64,000 nt of DNA from Mesorhizobium australicum WSM2073 (GCF_000230995.2 NC_019973.1:3548001-3612000), one strand, 5' to 3'. Shown: positions 24,546 to 33,781, counted from the first letter of the stretch. The notes: generated by a model not told the origin, from the letters alone. Program-made: numbers and translations.

Positions 24546-26459
24546 ATGGCCCTTGCCAATAGCGGGAGCGAAGCTGAAACCGTCGAGCAATCGAGCCATG
24601 CCGGGGTCGAGCAGCACAGCACCAAGGTTCTCATGCTGGGCGCACTCGGCGTTGTCTATGGCGACATAGGCACAAGTCCGATCTACGCCTTTCGCGAGGC
24701 GCTTCACGCTTCGCCCGGCATCGATACGCGCGTTCACGTGCTTGGCGTGCTGTCGCTGATCGTCTGGGCGCTGACGATCATCGTGACCGTCAAATACGTT
24801 GCCTTCGTGCTTCGTGCCGACAACAAGGGCGAAGGCGGCACGCTGTCGCTGATGTCATTGGCACGCAGCGCCTATCCCAAAGGCGCTCGACTGATTCTGG
24901 TGATCGGTCTTTGCGGCGCGGCGCTGTTTTTCGGCGATTCGATCATAACGCCGGCCATCTCGGTGCTGTCGGCGGTCGAAGGCCTCACCGTGGTCACCCC
25001 AACGCTCGACGCCTATGTCGTGCCGATCACGCTGGTCATCCTTGCCATCCTGTTCTCCGTGCAACGCTTCGGCACGGGAAAGGTGGCGGCGGTGTTCGGG
25101 CCGGTGACGGCGCTGTGGTTCCTGGCCATCGGCGTTGCCGGCATCTATCACTTGATGGACGATCCATCGATCCTGCTTGCCATCAATCCCTATTACGCGG
25201 TCATTTATCTGGCCAGCACACCGACCGCCGCCTTTGTCACCGTCGGCGCCGTGTTCCTGGCGGTAACCGGGGCTGAGGCGCTTTATGTCGATCTCGGCCA
25301 TTTCGGACGCAAGCCGATCGTGCTGGCATGGTTTTCCGTGGTTTTCCCCTGCCTGCTGCTCAACTATTTCGGGCAGGGCGCCTTTGTGCTCGCCAATGAC
25401 GGAAAACCGACCAATCCGTTCTTCCAGATGCTGCCTGACTGGGCACTGATGCCGATGGTGGGACTTGCAACGGCCGCGACGGTCATTGCCAGCCAGGCGG
25501 TCATTTCAGGAGCTTTTTCGCTGACCCGCCAGGCGGTGCAGCTCAATCTTCTGCCGCGCATCGAGGTGCAGCATACCTCGGAAATGCAGTCCGGGCAGAT
25601 CTACATGCCGCGCGTCAACCTGCTCATAGCAATGGGTGTGATGCTGCTGGTGGTCGGTTTCGGCAGTTCGAGTTCGCTGGCGTCCGCCTACGGCATCTCG
25701 GTGACCGGCGAAATGCTGATGACGACGATCCTGCTGTTCGTGGTGATGCGCAAGATGTGGAAATGGAAGCTGGCGCTCGCCCTGGCGCTGACCTTGCTGT
25801 TCGGCGTCATCGACAGCGGCTTCTTCCTGGCCAATGTCGTGAAGATCGTGGAAGGCGGCTGGGTCTCGATCACCGTTGCCTGCCTGATGGGACTGATCAT
25901 GTGGACGTGGATACGCGGCACCCGCTATCTCTTCGACAAGACCCGCCGCAACGAAATCCCGCTCGATTTCCTCGCCGGCAATCTGCTGAAGAAGAAGCCG
26001 CAGCTGGTGTCCGGCACCGCGGTGTTCCTGACCAGCGATCCCTTGAGCGCGCCGACCGCCCTGATGCACAGCCTCAAGCACTACAAGGTGCTGCACGAGC
26101 AGAACGTCATCCTTTCGGTGGTGACCGCGCCGCAGCCCGTCGTGCCCGACAGCGAACGCGTCAAGATGGAGACGGTCAACGAGTTGTTCATGCGGGTGAC
26201 GCTGACCTTCGGCTACATGGAACAGCCCAACATCCCGCGCGCGCTGGCGATCTGCCGCAAGCAGGGCTGGAAATTCGACATCATGACGACGTCGTTCTTC
26301 CTGTCGCGGCGGTCGCTGAAAGCCTCGCCCAATTCAGGCATGCCGGTGTGGCAGGACCGGCTGTTCATCGGACTGGCGCGCTCGGCGGCCGACGCGACGG
26401 AGTATTTCCAGATCCCGACCGGCCGCGTCGTTGAAATCGGCACGCAGGTCGCCATTTAA
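24546..26459 (+). CDS. kup: Kup-family potassium transporter, copy 1
   Basis: The 637-residue low-affinity K+/H+ symporter of the inner membrane has [19 protein letters not shown] near residue 40 (family signature), about 12 helices and a cytoplasmic C-terminal domain. Conserved segments [20 protein letters not shown] and [11 protein letters not shown] are present. CGGAGAG lies a few bases before the ATG. It is one of two tandem kup genes. The last 179 codons are almost identical to copy 2 while the first two thirds have diverged, which indicates gene conversion. TTGATA-N17-TAAAGC (24491-24519) is a weak promoter also seen before copy 2. Confidence 0.95.
   Translation: MALANSGSEAETVEQSSHAGVEQHSTKVLMLGALGVVYGDIGTSPIYAFREALHASPGIDTRVHVLGVLSLIVWALTIIVTVKYVAFVLRADNKGEGGTLSLMSLARSAYPKGARLILVIGLCGAALFFGDSIITPAISVLSAVEGLTVVTPTLDAYVVPITLVILAILFSVQRFGTGKVAAVFGPVTALWFLAIGVAGIYHLMDDPSILLAINPYYAVIYLASTPTAAFVTVGAVFLAVTGAEALYVDLGHFGRKPIVLAWFSVVFPCLLLNYFGQGAFVLANDGKPTNPFFQMLPDWALMPMVGLATAATVIASQAVISGAFSLTRQAVQLNLLPRIEVQHTSEMQSGQIYMPRVNLLIAMGVMLLVVGFGSSSSLASAYGISVTGEMLMTTILLFVVMRKMWKWKLALALALTLLFGVIDSGFFLANVVKIVEGGWVSITVACLMGLIMWTWIRGTRYLFDKTRRNEIPLDFLAGNLLKKKPQLVSGTAVFLTSDPLSAPTALMHSLKHYKVLHEQNVILSVVTAPQPVVPDSERVKMETVNELFMRVTLTFGYMEQPNIPRALAICRKQGWKFDIMTTSFFLSRRSLKASPNSGMPVWQDRLFIGLARSAADATEYFQIPTGRVVEIGTQVAI
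25922..26459 (+). repeat. kup homogenised tract, copy 1
   Basis: This 538-bp 3' part of the first kup gene aligns without gaps to 28034-28571. I count about 24 base differences by eye, most in the last 100 bp, and one changed residue (Ser/Thr). The flanking upstream parts of the two genes are much more different. Confidence 0.85.
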
Positions 26460-26651
26460 CAGACGTGCTCGCCGGCCCGCAGGTTTTGCCATGGGTCCGG
26501 ACATGAGCCCGCGAATGCCGCATTGACCGGCATTCGCTCGAAGTCGCCCACAAGAAGCCGCGCGCTGCCAACATGAGTGCCATAACGTTACGGCACTTGA
26601 TATTGCAGTGCAGCAAGCGTAGAGCACCGCGCGTTTATCGGAGTGTCGTAC

Positions 26652-28571
26652 ATGGCCCTTGCCAGTGCTGGTAATGAGGCAGAACCCGTCGACCAATCGA
26701 GCCATCCCGAAATCGAACAGCACAGCACCAAGGTGTTGATGCTGGGCGCGCTCGGCGTGGTCTATGGCGATATCGGCACCAGCCCGATCTATGCGTTCCG
26801 CGAGGCGCTGGTCGCGTCGTCGGGCGGGCAAGTTGCCGACCGTGGCGACATTCTTGGCGTTTTGTCGCTGATCATCTGGTCGCTGACGATCATCGTCACC
26901 ATCAAATACATCATGTTCGTGCTGCGTGCCGACAATCGCGGCGAGGGCGGCGTGCTGTCGCTGATGGCGCTGGCGCGCGGCAGTTTTCCGAAACGCTCGG
27001 CGCTGATGCTCGGCATCGGCATCGTCGGCGCTTCGCTGTTTTTCGGCGACGCCGTCATCACGCCGGCGATTTCGGTGCTGTCGGCGGTCGAGGGCATGAA
27101 TGTCGTCACCCCCACCTTCCAACCTTACGTCGTGCCACTGACGCTGGTCATCCTCGCCATGGTGTTCGCGGTTCAGCGTTTCGGCACCGGTGGCGTCGGG
27201 CTGGTCTTCGGCCCGGTGACAGCGATCTGGTTCCTGGCCATCGGCCTTTCCGGTCTCAAGCACATCATCGCCGATCCGGAGATCCTGTGGGCGGTCAGCC
27301 CGCACTATATCGTCGCCTTCCTGATCCATTCGCCCGATGTGGCTTTCGTCACCATCGGCGCCATCTTCCTTGCCGTCACCGGCGCGGAAGCGCTTTACGC
27401 CGATCTCGGCCATTTCGGCCGCAAACCCATCGTGCTCGCCTGGCTCTCGATCGTGTTCCCCTGCCTGCTGTTGAATTATGCCGGGCAGGGCGCCTTCGTG
27501 CTGGCGAAGAACGGCGTGGTCGGCCATCCGTTCTTCGAAATGAACGAGGGTTGGGCACTGATCCCGATGGTGGTGCTGGCGACGGCGGCGACGGTCATTG
27601 CCAGCCAGGCGGTCATTTCAGGGGCTTTTTCGCTGACCCGCCAGGCGGTGCAGCTCAACATGCTGCCCAGGCTCCAAATCCTGCACACGTCGGAAAAGCA
27701 GTCAGGCCAGATCTACATGCCGCGCGTCAACCTGCTGCTGGCGCTGGTGGTGATGATGCTGGTGGTCGGCTTCGGCGAGTCCAGCAAGCTGGCCTCCGCC
27801 TACGGCATCTCGGTGACCGGCAACATGCTGGTGACGACGGTGCTGCTCTATGTGGTCATGACCCGTATCTGGAAGTGGAAACTGTCGGTGGCGGTCCCGC
27901 TGACCGTGCTGTTCGCTTTCATCGATATCGGCTTCTTCGCCTCCAACATCGTCAAGGTGTTCGAAGGCGGCTGGGCGTCGCTGGTGGTGGCCTTCACCAT
28001 CGTGCTGGGCATGTGGACCTGGGTGCGTGGCAGCCGCTATCTCTTCGACAAGACCCGCCGCAACGAAATCCCGCTCGATTTCCTCGCCGGCAATCTGCTG
28101 AAGAAGAAGCCGCAGCTGGTGTCCGGCACCGCGGTGTTCCTGACCAGCGATCCGCTCAGCGCGCCAACCGCGCTGATGCACAGCCTCAAACACTACAAGG
28201 TGCTGCACGAGCAGAACGTCATCCTTTCGGTGGTGACCGCGCCGCAGCCCGTCGTGCCCGACAGCGAGCGTGTCAAGATGGAGACGGTCAACGAGTTGTT
28301 CATGCGGGTGACGCTGACCTTCGGCTACATGGAACAGCCCAACATTCCGCGCGCGCTGGCGATCTGCCGCAAGCAGGGCTGGAAGTTCGACATCATGACG
28401 ACGTCCTTCTTCCTGTCGCGGCGGTCGCTGAAAGCCTCGCCCAATTCAGGCATGCCGGTGTGGCAGGACAGGCTGTTCATCGGCCTGGCGCGCACGGCGG
28501 CCGACGCGACCGAATATTTCCAGATCCCGACCGGGCGTGTGGTAGAAATCGGCACGCAGGTGGCGATCTGA
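26652..28571 (+). CDS. kup: Kup-family potassium transporter, copy 2
   Basis: The 639-residue K+ transporter has the same layout and signature ([19 protein letters not shown]) as copy 1. It differs in the first loop, with SSGGQVADRGD after the signature instead of [11 protein letters not shown], and at many membrane positions up to about residue 460. The ATG at 26652 corresponds to that of copy 1; a GTG at 26643 is also in frame. The 193-bp spacer contains TTGATA-N17-TAGAGC (26597-26625) and GCACCGCGCG before the start, mirroring copy 1, so the duplicated unit included the promoter region. The two copies may differ in affinity or regulation. Confidence 0.95.
   Translation: MALASAGNEAEPVDQSSHPEIEQHSTKVLMLGALGVVYGDIGTSPIYAFREALVASSGGQVADRGDILGVLSLIIWSLTIIVTIKYIMFVLRADNRGEGGVLSLMALARGSFPKRSALMLGIGIVGASLFFGDAVITPAISVLSAVEGMNVVTPTFQPYVVPLTLVILAMVFAVQRFGTGGVGLVFGPVTAIWFLAIGLSGLKHIIADPEILWAVSPHYIVAFLIHSPDVAFVTIGAIFLAVTGAEALYADLGHFGRKPIVLAWLSIVFPCLLLNYAGQGAFVLAKNGVVGHPFFEMNEGWALIPMVVLATAATVIASQAVISGAFSLTRQAVQLNMLPRLQILHTSEKQSGQIYMPRVNLLLALVVMMLVVGFGESSKLASAYGISVTGNMLVTTVLLYVVMTRIWKWKLSVAVPLTVLFAFIDIGFFASNIVKVFEGGWASLVVAFTIVLGMWTWVRGSRYLFDKTRRNEIPLDFLAGNLLKKKPQLVSGTAVFLTSDPLSAPTALMHSLKHYKVLHEQNVILSVVTAPQPVVPDSERVKMETVNELFMRVTLTFGYMEQPNIPRALAICRKQGWKFDIMTTSFFLSRRSLKASPNSGMPVWQDRLFIGLARTAADATEYFQIPTGRVVEIGTQVAI
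28034..28571 (+). repeat. kup homogenised tract, copy 2
   Basis: Partner of 25922-26459, at a constant offset of 2112 bp. The identity starts abruptly at CCGCTATCTCTTCGACAAG and runs to the stop codon. A second short identical patch (around 25478-25546 and 27590-27658) lies in the middle of both genes. Confidence 0.85.
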
Positions 28572-28607
28572 CGAGGTCGATCGCCTCGGCCTGACGGGGA
28601 GGTGGCC

Positions 28608-29648
28608 ATGGGCGGCGAATTGGTGCTTGTCACCGGCGGATCGGGTTTCCTCGGCGCGCACTGTATTCTTGCCCTGTTGAAGGCGGGCTATCGCGTGCGC
28701 ACGACGGTGCGCGCCGCCAGGCGCGAAGCCGACGTTATCGCCATGCTCAAGGCCGGCGGCGGCGAGCCGGGCGACAGGCTTTCCTTTGCCATCGCCGACC
28801 TCATGAGCGATGCCGGCTGGCCCGACGCTGTCGCCGGCTGCGACTATGTCCTGCATGTCGCGTCACCATTTCCGCCCGGCGTGCCGAAGCATCAGGACGA
28901 CCTGATCATCCCGGCTCGCGAAGGCGCGTTGCGCGTGCTCAGGGCGGCGCGAGACGCTGACGTCAAACGCGTCGTGCTGACCTCGTCCTTCGCCGCCATC
29001 GGCTATGGCAAGATGCCACCCGGCGGTCGGTCTTTCACCGAGGAGAGCTGGACCGATCCGACAGCCAAGGTCAGCGCCTATGTGAAATCGAAGACGCTCG
29101 CTGAGCGCGCGGCCTGGGATTTCATCGCCGCCGAGGGTGGCAAGCTGGAGTTGGCCGTCGTCAATCCGGTCGGCATTTTCGGACCAGTGCTCGGGTCCGA
29201 CCATTCGACCTCCACCGAATTTGTTCAGCGCATGATGAACGGTGCGATGCCTGGGTTGCCGCACCTGTCGTTCGGCGTGGTCGACGCGCGCGACGTGGCG
29301 GACCTGCATGTGCGCGCAATGACCAATCCCGCCGCCAGTGGCGAGCGCTTCCTGGCCGTTGCCGGCGATTTCATGACCGTGCGGGAGATCGCCCAGACGG
29401 TGAAAACGCGGCTCGGCGCGGCCGCCTCGCGGGTCACGACGCGGGAGCTTCCCGATTGGTTGGTGCGGGTGGTGGGACTGTTCAACGCGGAAGCCGCGCA
29501 ACTCGTGACGGAACTCGGCAAGGTCAAGAACGCCACCAACGCCAAGGCGGTGCGCATGCTCGGCTGGGCGCCACGCTCGCGCGAGGACGCGCTGGCCGCC
29601 ACCGCCGAAAGCCTGGTCCGGCTCGGGCTGGTCAAGACCCCGAAATAG
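28608..29648 (+). CDS. NAD(P)-dependent epimerase/reductase (dihydroflavonol-reductase-like)
   Basis: The 346-residue extended short-chain dehydrogenase has the nucleotide loop VTGGSGFLGAH near residue 8, an ALLKAGYRVRTTVR segment that selects NADPH in this family, and a YVKSK catalytic Tyr/Lys pair. It resembles bacterial DFR/cinnamoyl-CoA-reductase-like aldehyde or ketone reductases. The ATG at 28608 has GGGGAGG just upstream. It lies 36 bp after kup copy 2 and ends at a strong hairpin shared with the convergent NmrA gene. The substrate is unknown. Confidence 0.88.
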   Translation: MGGELVLVTGGSGFLGAHCILALLKAGYRVRTTVRAARREADVIAMLKAGGGEPGDRLSFAIADLMSDAGWPDAVAGCDYVLHVASPFPPGVPKHQDDLIIPAREGALRVLRAARDADVKRVVLTSSFAAIGYGKMPPGGRSFTEESWTDPTAKVSAYVKSKTLAERAAWDFIAAEGGKLELAVVNPVGIFGPVLGSDHSTSTEFVQRMMNGAMPGLPHLSFGVVDARDVADLHVRAMTNPAASGERFLAVAGDFMTVREIAQTVKTRLGAAASRVTTRELPDWLVRVVGLFNAEAAQLVTELGKVKNATNAKAVRMLGWAPRSREDALAATAESLVRLGLVKTPK

Positions 29649-29678
29649 CGCGGCGGGAGAAAGACTTCCCGCCGCGCT
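29647..29678. terminator. Strong bidirectional hairpin between convergent genes
   Basis: GCGCGGCGGGA (29648-29658) and TCCCGCCGCGC (29667-29677) form a perfect 11-bp GC-rich stem with an 8-nt loop, extended by one A-T pair. It lies at the stop codon of the reductase gene and just beyond the stop of the convergent NmrA gene. No long T-run follows in either direction. Confidence 0.7.
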
Positions 29679-29682
29679 GATA

Positions 29683-30570
29683 TCAACCCGCCAGTGCGGC
29701 CTTGTTGGCCTCGAGGAACCGCTTCAGCGGTACCGATTTCCGACCGGAAAGTGTCTCAACCGAGTCCGTTACCATGCCAAGGTCGCCGGCGCGCGTGGCG
29801 GCGTCGAAGGACACCAGGAGCCTGGCAATCGGCTCGGGAAGCCCGGCTGCCTTCATGCCTTCGGTCAGCGCTTCATCGGAGAGCTGGACGACCTGGATCG
29901 GCTTGCCTGTGACTTCGGTGACGAGCACGGCGACTTCGGCTGATGTATAGGCCTTGGGGCCAGTCAGCGTGTAAGTCGTGCTTTCGGTGTTATCCGAAGC
30001 CAGCCCCGCGGCTATCGCCGCGGCGAGGTCGTCACGCGCGCCGTAGGAAATGGCGCCGTCGGCCGCCGACGTATACCATTGGCCCGATGCGAGGATTTGC
30101 GGCATCGCCATGAACAGGTTCTCGTCGTACCAGCCGTTGCGGAAGATCGTGTAGGGAATGCCGCTGGCCTTGATCGCCTGTTCGGTGTCGTAATGATCGG
30201 GGGCAAAGAGCACGGCGGAACCGGGTTCGGTGTTGGGCAACGAGGTGTAAAGCAGGTGGCCAACGCCAGCCTGCCTGGCCGCCGCGACGGCGGCAAGCTG
30301 CTGCTCGCGCCGTCCCTGGATCGCCAGCTCGTTGGTCGAAATGATGAGCGCCCGGTCGGCGCCCGCGAAGGCTTGGGCAAGCGAGGCCCGATCGTCGAAA
30401 TCGGCCCCGCGAACGGTGACGCCGCGCGCCGACAGGTCGGCAAGATTGGCGGGCGTGCGGGTCGTGGCGATGATCCGGGCCGCCGGCACCTCGAACGTGT
30501 CCAGCAGATGGTTGATGACGCTGCGGCCGAGCTGGCCGGACGCGCCGGTGACGAGAAGAATTGCGGTCAT
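29683..30570 (-). CDS. NmrA-like NAD(P)H-binding quinone oxidoreductase (QorB/YtfG-like)
   Basis: The 295-residue atypical short-chain dehydrogenase has VTGASGQLGRSVINHLL at its start and lacks the YxxxK pair, as in NmrA and E. coli QorB (YtfG). Segments DDRASLAQAFAGADRALIIS and GIPYTIFRNGWYDEN match that family. It is divergent from an HxlR regulator, the same arrangement as E. coli qorB and ytfH, which supports quinone reduction under control of that regulator. The ATG at 30570 begins at the Rossmann strand. Confidence 0.87.
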   Translation of the reverse strand: MTAILLVTGASGQLGRSVINHLLDTFEVPAARIIATTRTPANLADLSARGVTVRGADFDDRASLAQAFAGADRALIISTNELAIQGRREQQLAAVAAARQAGVGHLLYTSLPNTEPGSAVLFAPDHYDTEQAIKASGIPYTIFRNGWYDENLFMAMPQILASGQWYTSAADGAISYGARDDLAAAIAAGLASDNTESTTYTLTGPKAYTSAEVAVLVTEVTGKPIQVVQLSDEALTEGMKAAGLPEPIARLLVSFDAATRAGDLGMVTDSVETLSGRKSVPLKRFLEANKAALAG

Positions 30571-30610
30571 GGGGGATCCTGACATTGCGCCGGAAGGGCG
30601 GTTCGGGTGG

Positions 30611-30629
30611 TGGTCTCAAAAAGAGACCA
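30611..30629. promoter_or_regulatory. Inverted repeat in the HxlR/NmrA divergent region
   Basis: TGGTCTC-AAAAA-GAGACCA is a perfect 7-bp inverted repeat about 40 bp from the NmrA start and 76 bp from the HxlR start. It is the most symmetric element in the 135-bp region and a likely operator for the HxlR regulator. Confidence 0.5.
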
Positions 30630-30705
30630 GCACTAAAATAGGAATTGACCCGGTGCCGTAAAGAAGGCAGTTTTTGGGGAGGTAGGCACACGCAGGGAAC
30701 CAGCC

Positions 30706-31116
30706 ATGGACAGCCGGACCGTCAATCTGAAATCCAAACTCGAAGTCTACAAAGCGATGACCGACGGCGGAAACATTGCCGATTGCCCGGTCCGCGACGT
30801 CATCCAGGGCCTCAATGGCAAATGGAGTTCGCTGCTGACGGCGGCGCTGGCCGAGCAGCCTTATCGCTTCGGCGAGCTGCGGCGGCTGGTTCCCGATATC
30901 TCGCAGCGCATGTTGACCCAGACGCTCTACGATCTGCAGCGCGACGGCTATGTGCGCCGCGAGGTGTTTCCGACCAAGCCGCCCAGTGTCGAATACAGCC
31001 TGACCGACCTTGGGCGATCGATGTTCGACGCTTTGCAGTATCTGCTGCAGTGGGCCGAAAACAACCATGACGCAGTGCGCGGCGCGCGGACTGCCTTCGA
31101 TTCGACGCAGGCTTGA
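30706..31116 (+). CDS. HxlR-family transcriptional regulator
   Basis: The 136-residue winged-helix regulator has the family hallmark CPVRDVIQGLNGKWS, whose Cys (residue 27) senses quinones or electrophiles in relatives such as QorR and YodB. The recognition region DISQRMLTQTLYDLQRDG follows. It is divergent from the QorB-like reductase and probably represses it until thiol-reactive compounds appear. The FAD monooxygenase downstream begins 53 bp later and may be co-transcribed. Confidence 0.92.
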   Translation: MDSRTVNLKSKLEVYKAMTDGGNIADCPVRDVIQGLNGKWSSLLTAALAEQPYRFGELRRLVPDISQRMLTQTLYDLQRDGYVRREVFPTKPPSVEYSLTDLGRSMFDALQYLLQWAENNHDAVRGARTAFDSTQA

Positions 31117-31169
31117 CCAGCAGGCTAGCGCTCGGCGTCGCGACTTGATTTCGTCCGGCGGCTGAAGGA

Positions 31170-32435
31170 TTGTCCCGGCCAGTTCGGCTTGGGGGCAGCG
31201 GCATTTCCTACGGTATCGCAATCGCCGGCGCTGGTCCGGCCGGGCTCGCCGCGGCGCTCTATCTCAAGCGCGCCGGCCACCGCGTAACCATCTTCGAGCG
31301 CTTCGAGGAACCGAGGCCGGTCGGCTCCGGGCTGATCCTGCAGCCGACTGGGCTGACGGTGCTCGCCGATCTCGGCCTGCTCGACGACATCATGGCGCTG
31401 GGCAGCAGGATCGACCGGCTGCATGGCGTCGATGCGTCGAGCGGCCGCACCGTGCTCGATGTCCGCTACGATGCCCAGCGCGGCAACCGTTTCGGCCTGG
31501 CGGTACACAGGGCCGCCCTGTTCGGCGTACTCTTTCGCGCTGCCCGGCGCGAGGCGATCCCCATTGAGACCGGCGTCGAAATCGAGGCCCTGGAGACCGG
31601 CGAGCGGGCGACGCTGATCCGGGGCAACGGCCGAAGGGAAGGGCCGTTCGATCTAATTGTCGACGCCAGCGGCGCGCGCTCGAAGCTGCGGCGGTGCGCC
31701 GGTAGTGCCGAAGCGCCACGGCCACTCACCTATGGCGCGTTCTGGGCATCGCTCGGCTGGCGCGGCGAGGGCTTTGACGAGCACGCGCTTCTGCAGCGCT
31801 ACGACAAGGCCAGCGTGATGATCGGCGTGCTGCCGATCGGGCGGCCCGAGCCGGGCGCCGAAAGGATGGCGGCCTTCTTCTGGAGCCTGAAGCCGGCCGA
31901 TGCCGACGCGGTGCGTGCCAGCGGTCTCGACACCTGGAAGGAGCGGGTGGTGCGGCTGTGGCCACGGGCCGAGGCGTTCACCAGCCAGATCGACAGTTTC
32001 GACCAGCTTTCGCTGGCCCGCTACGGCCATCACACAATGAAGTTTCCGGTTGGCCGGCGGCTGGCCGTGATCGGCGATGCCGCCCATTCGACCAGCCCGC
32101 AGCTTGGCCAGGGCGCCAACATGGCGCTGCTCGACGCCGCGGCACTTAGCTATGCGCTGGCGCGAACGGACGGCGTGGAGACAGCGCTGGAAGCCTATGC
32201 GCGAGCGCGGCGCCGGCATGTCAGGGTCTTTCAGGCACTGTCGCTGGCATTCACGCCCTTCTACCAGTCGGATTCGGTGGCACTGCCCTTCATCCGCGAC
32301 AGGCTGGTGGCGACGATCGCCAAGATCCCGCCGGCGCCGCGGTTGCTGGCCTCCATGGTCGCCGGCACGGTGACCGATCCGTTCAGGCGGGCTGGGCTTG
32401 CCGAAGCGCTATGGCCGGATCGCCTTGCCGAATGA
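31170..32435 (+). CDS. FAD-dependent monooxygenase (PHBH/UbiH fold)
   Basis: The roughly 421-residue flavoprotein has the dinucleotide motif GAGPAGLAAALYLKRAG, the DASGARSK segment and the second FAD motif GDAAHSTSPQLGQGANMAL. It belongs to the p-hydroxybenzoate hydroxylase fold that oxidises aromatic or quinone-like substrates. The start is unclear: the frame opens with TTG at 31170 next to AAGGA, and no ATG or GTG occurs before the FAD motif. It follows the HxlR gene, which suits a role in aromatic or quinone detoxification. Its last 53 bp overlap the convergent GST gene. Confidence 0.88.
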   Translation: MSRPVRLGGSGISYGIAIAGAGPAGLAAALYLKRAGHRVTIFERFEEPRPVGSGLILQPTGLTVLADLGLLDDIMALGSRIDRLHGVDASSGRTVLDVRYDAQRGNRFGLAVHRAALFGVLFRAARREAIPIETGVEIEALETGERATLIRGNGRREGPFDLIVDASGARSKLRRCAGSAEAPRPLTYGAFWASLGWRGEGFDEHALLQRYDKASVMIGVLPIGRPEPGAERMAAFFWSLKPADADAVRASGLDTWKERVVRLWPRAEAFTSQIDSFDQLSLARYGHHTMKFPVGRRLAVIGDAAHSTSPQLGQGANMALLDAAALSYALARTDGVETALEAYARARRRHVRVFQALSLAFTPFYQSDSVALPFIRDRLVATIAKIPPAPRLLASMVAGTVTDPFRRAGLAEALWPDRLAE

Positions 32436-33117
32436 GGCTCGATAGAAATGATCCCTTCGCCCGCAGGAAGGCATGCAGGCGCTGCGGATAGTCCGGCGCC
32501 ACGGCCTGCCTGATCGACGGACGGTCACTCGACGCACTGCGCCAAGCCTGGACAAGCGGCTTGCCGTCAAGAATACCGAAATCGCCGATCCGATCGAAGG
32601 CGTCGAGGTAGCGGAAGACCGGACCGTAAACGGCATCGACGAGGGAAAAGCGACTGCCAGCGAACCATGGCCCGCTCCGCACGGCGCCCGGCAGTTCAGC
32701 CTCAACACGGTCGAACATCGCCGACAGTGCGCTGGCTTCGGCGAGGAAGCCGGCCTCGCTCGGCGCTGAATAGAACCGGCCGATGGTGTTGAGGATGGCT
32801 GAGCCATACTCGATCCAGGCACGGTGCCGGGCGCGTGCATAGGGGTCGGCGGGGTGGAGGGGATTGGCCTGCGTTTCCTCGAGGAATTCGAGGATGACCG
32901 CGGATTCGAAGATTATCGTCTCGTCGCCATTTTGCCGTACGCGCAGCAATGGCACCTTGCCGAGCGGCGAGATGGCCTTGAACCAGTCCGGTTTGTCGGC
33001 AAGGTCGATGTCGATCCGCTCGAACGGCGCGCCTTTCTCGGCCAGCGAAATCGCGGCGCGCTGGACATAGGGGCAGAGCGGATGGCTGACGAGAACAAGG
33101 GTGTCGGCGGGTTTCAT
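32383..33117 (-). CDS. Glutathione S-transferase family protein
   Basis: The 244-residue protein has an N-terminal thioredoxin-like domain with SHPLCPYVQRA (the CPYV active-site segment, Cys about residue 14) and VPLL then ESAVILEFLEE for glutathione binding, then an all-helical C-terminal domain. The CPxx start places it near omega/beta-type GSTs. It is divergent from a MarR regulator, and three copies of one palindrome fill the 100-bp gap. The ATG at 33117 follows AAAGG; an upstream ATG at 33171 would translate through the operators. Confidence 0.9.
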   Translation of the reverse strand: MKPADTLVLVSHPLCPYVQRAAISLAEKGAPFERIDIDLADKPDWFKAISPLGKVPLLRVRQNGDETIIFESAVILEFLEETQANPLHPADPYARARHRAWIEYGSAILNTIGRFYSAPSEAGFLAEASALSAMFDRVEAELPGAVRSGPWFAGSRFSLVDAVYGPVFRYLDAFDRIGDFGILDGKPLVQAWRSASSDRPSIRQAVAPDYPQRLHAFLRAKGSFLSSLIRQGDPAIALRQAQPA

Positions 33118-33139
33118 AGGAATGTGCCTTTCGATATCG

Positions 33140-33198
33140 ATGCAATTGCATTTATGTAGATGCATGTGCATTGAGCGTCAAGCTTGATGCATCTGCAT
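33140..33198. promoter_or_regulatory. Three copies of the operator ATGCA-N2-TGCAT between GST and marR
   Basis: ATGCAATTGCAT (33140-33151), ATGCATGTGCAT (33160-33171) and ATGCATCTGCAT (33187-33198) share the palindrome ATGCANNTGCAT. Copies 1 and 2 are 20 bp apart, two helical turns, so bound dimers would lie on one face of the DNA. Copy 3 is 27 bp further, next to the MarR start. This is a strong candidate binding site of the MarR protein. Confidence 0.75.
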
Positions 33199-33217
33199 CT
33201 ATCGCCTAGGGTGGGCC

Positions 33218-33676
33218 ATGACCGAAAAAGACAAGCCTTCGCCTGAAGCCATCAAGGCCTGGGCCCGCCTGATGCGGGTTTCGCGCCAACTGCTGGAACG
33301 GGCCGAAGACGCGCTGAAGGAGGGCGGCCTGCCGCCGCTCGCCTGGTACGATGTGCTGCACGAGCTTGCCGAGGCGGGCGAGGGCGGCTTGCGGCCGTTT
33401 CAACTGATCGAACGCACCCTGTTCGCGCAGTACAACATCTCGCGGCTATTGGCTCGGCTCGAGGCCGACGGGCTGGTCGAGAAACTGCCGGTGGCCGACG
33501 ACGGCCGTGGCCATCACATCCGCATCACGCCCAAGGGACGGGAGACGCGCCGCCGCATGTGGACGATCTATGGCAGGTCGATCGAGGAGTTGGTTGGCGC
33601 GAAGCTGTCGTCGGATGAGCTGAGCACGGTCTCGGCACTGCTGGGCCGCCTGCGTCATCCGCCTACCGCGGACTGA
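33218..33676 (+). CDS. MarR-family transcriptional regulator
   Basis: The 152-residue winged-helix regulator has the DNA-binding core FAQYNISRLLARLEADGLVEK (helix and wing) followed by DGRGHHIRITPKGRE. It is divergent from the GST gene. Three identical-type palindromes in the shared region suggest it represses both genes and is released by a small, perhaps electrophilic, ligand. The start codon lies 20 bp after the third operator. Confidence 0.92.
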   Translation: MTEKDKPSPEAIKAWARLMRVSRQLLERAEDALKEGGLPPLAWYDVLHELAEAGEGGLRPFQLIERTLFAQYNISRLLARLEADGLVEKLPVADDGRGHHIRITPKGRETRRRMWTIYGRSIEELVGAKLSSDELSTVSALLGRLRHPPTAD

Positions 33677-33763
33677 GCTTGCGGACTGCGCGGCTGCGCG
33701 GACATCAGCGGATTTTTTCTTCTTTGCCCTTGCGCCGCTCACCGGATTGCGCAATATGCCGAA

Positions 33764-33781
33764 CCGTAACGTACGGTACGG
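33764..33781. promoter_or_regulatory. Palindromic element upstream of the TetR gene
   Basis: CCGTA-ACG-TACGG (33764-33776) is a 5-bp inverted repeat, and TACGG is repeated directly at 33777-33781. It lies about 45 bp before the preferred TetR start and would suit TetR self-regulation. Confidence 0.45.
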
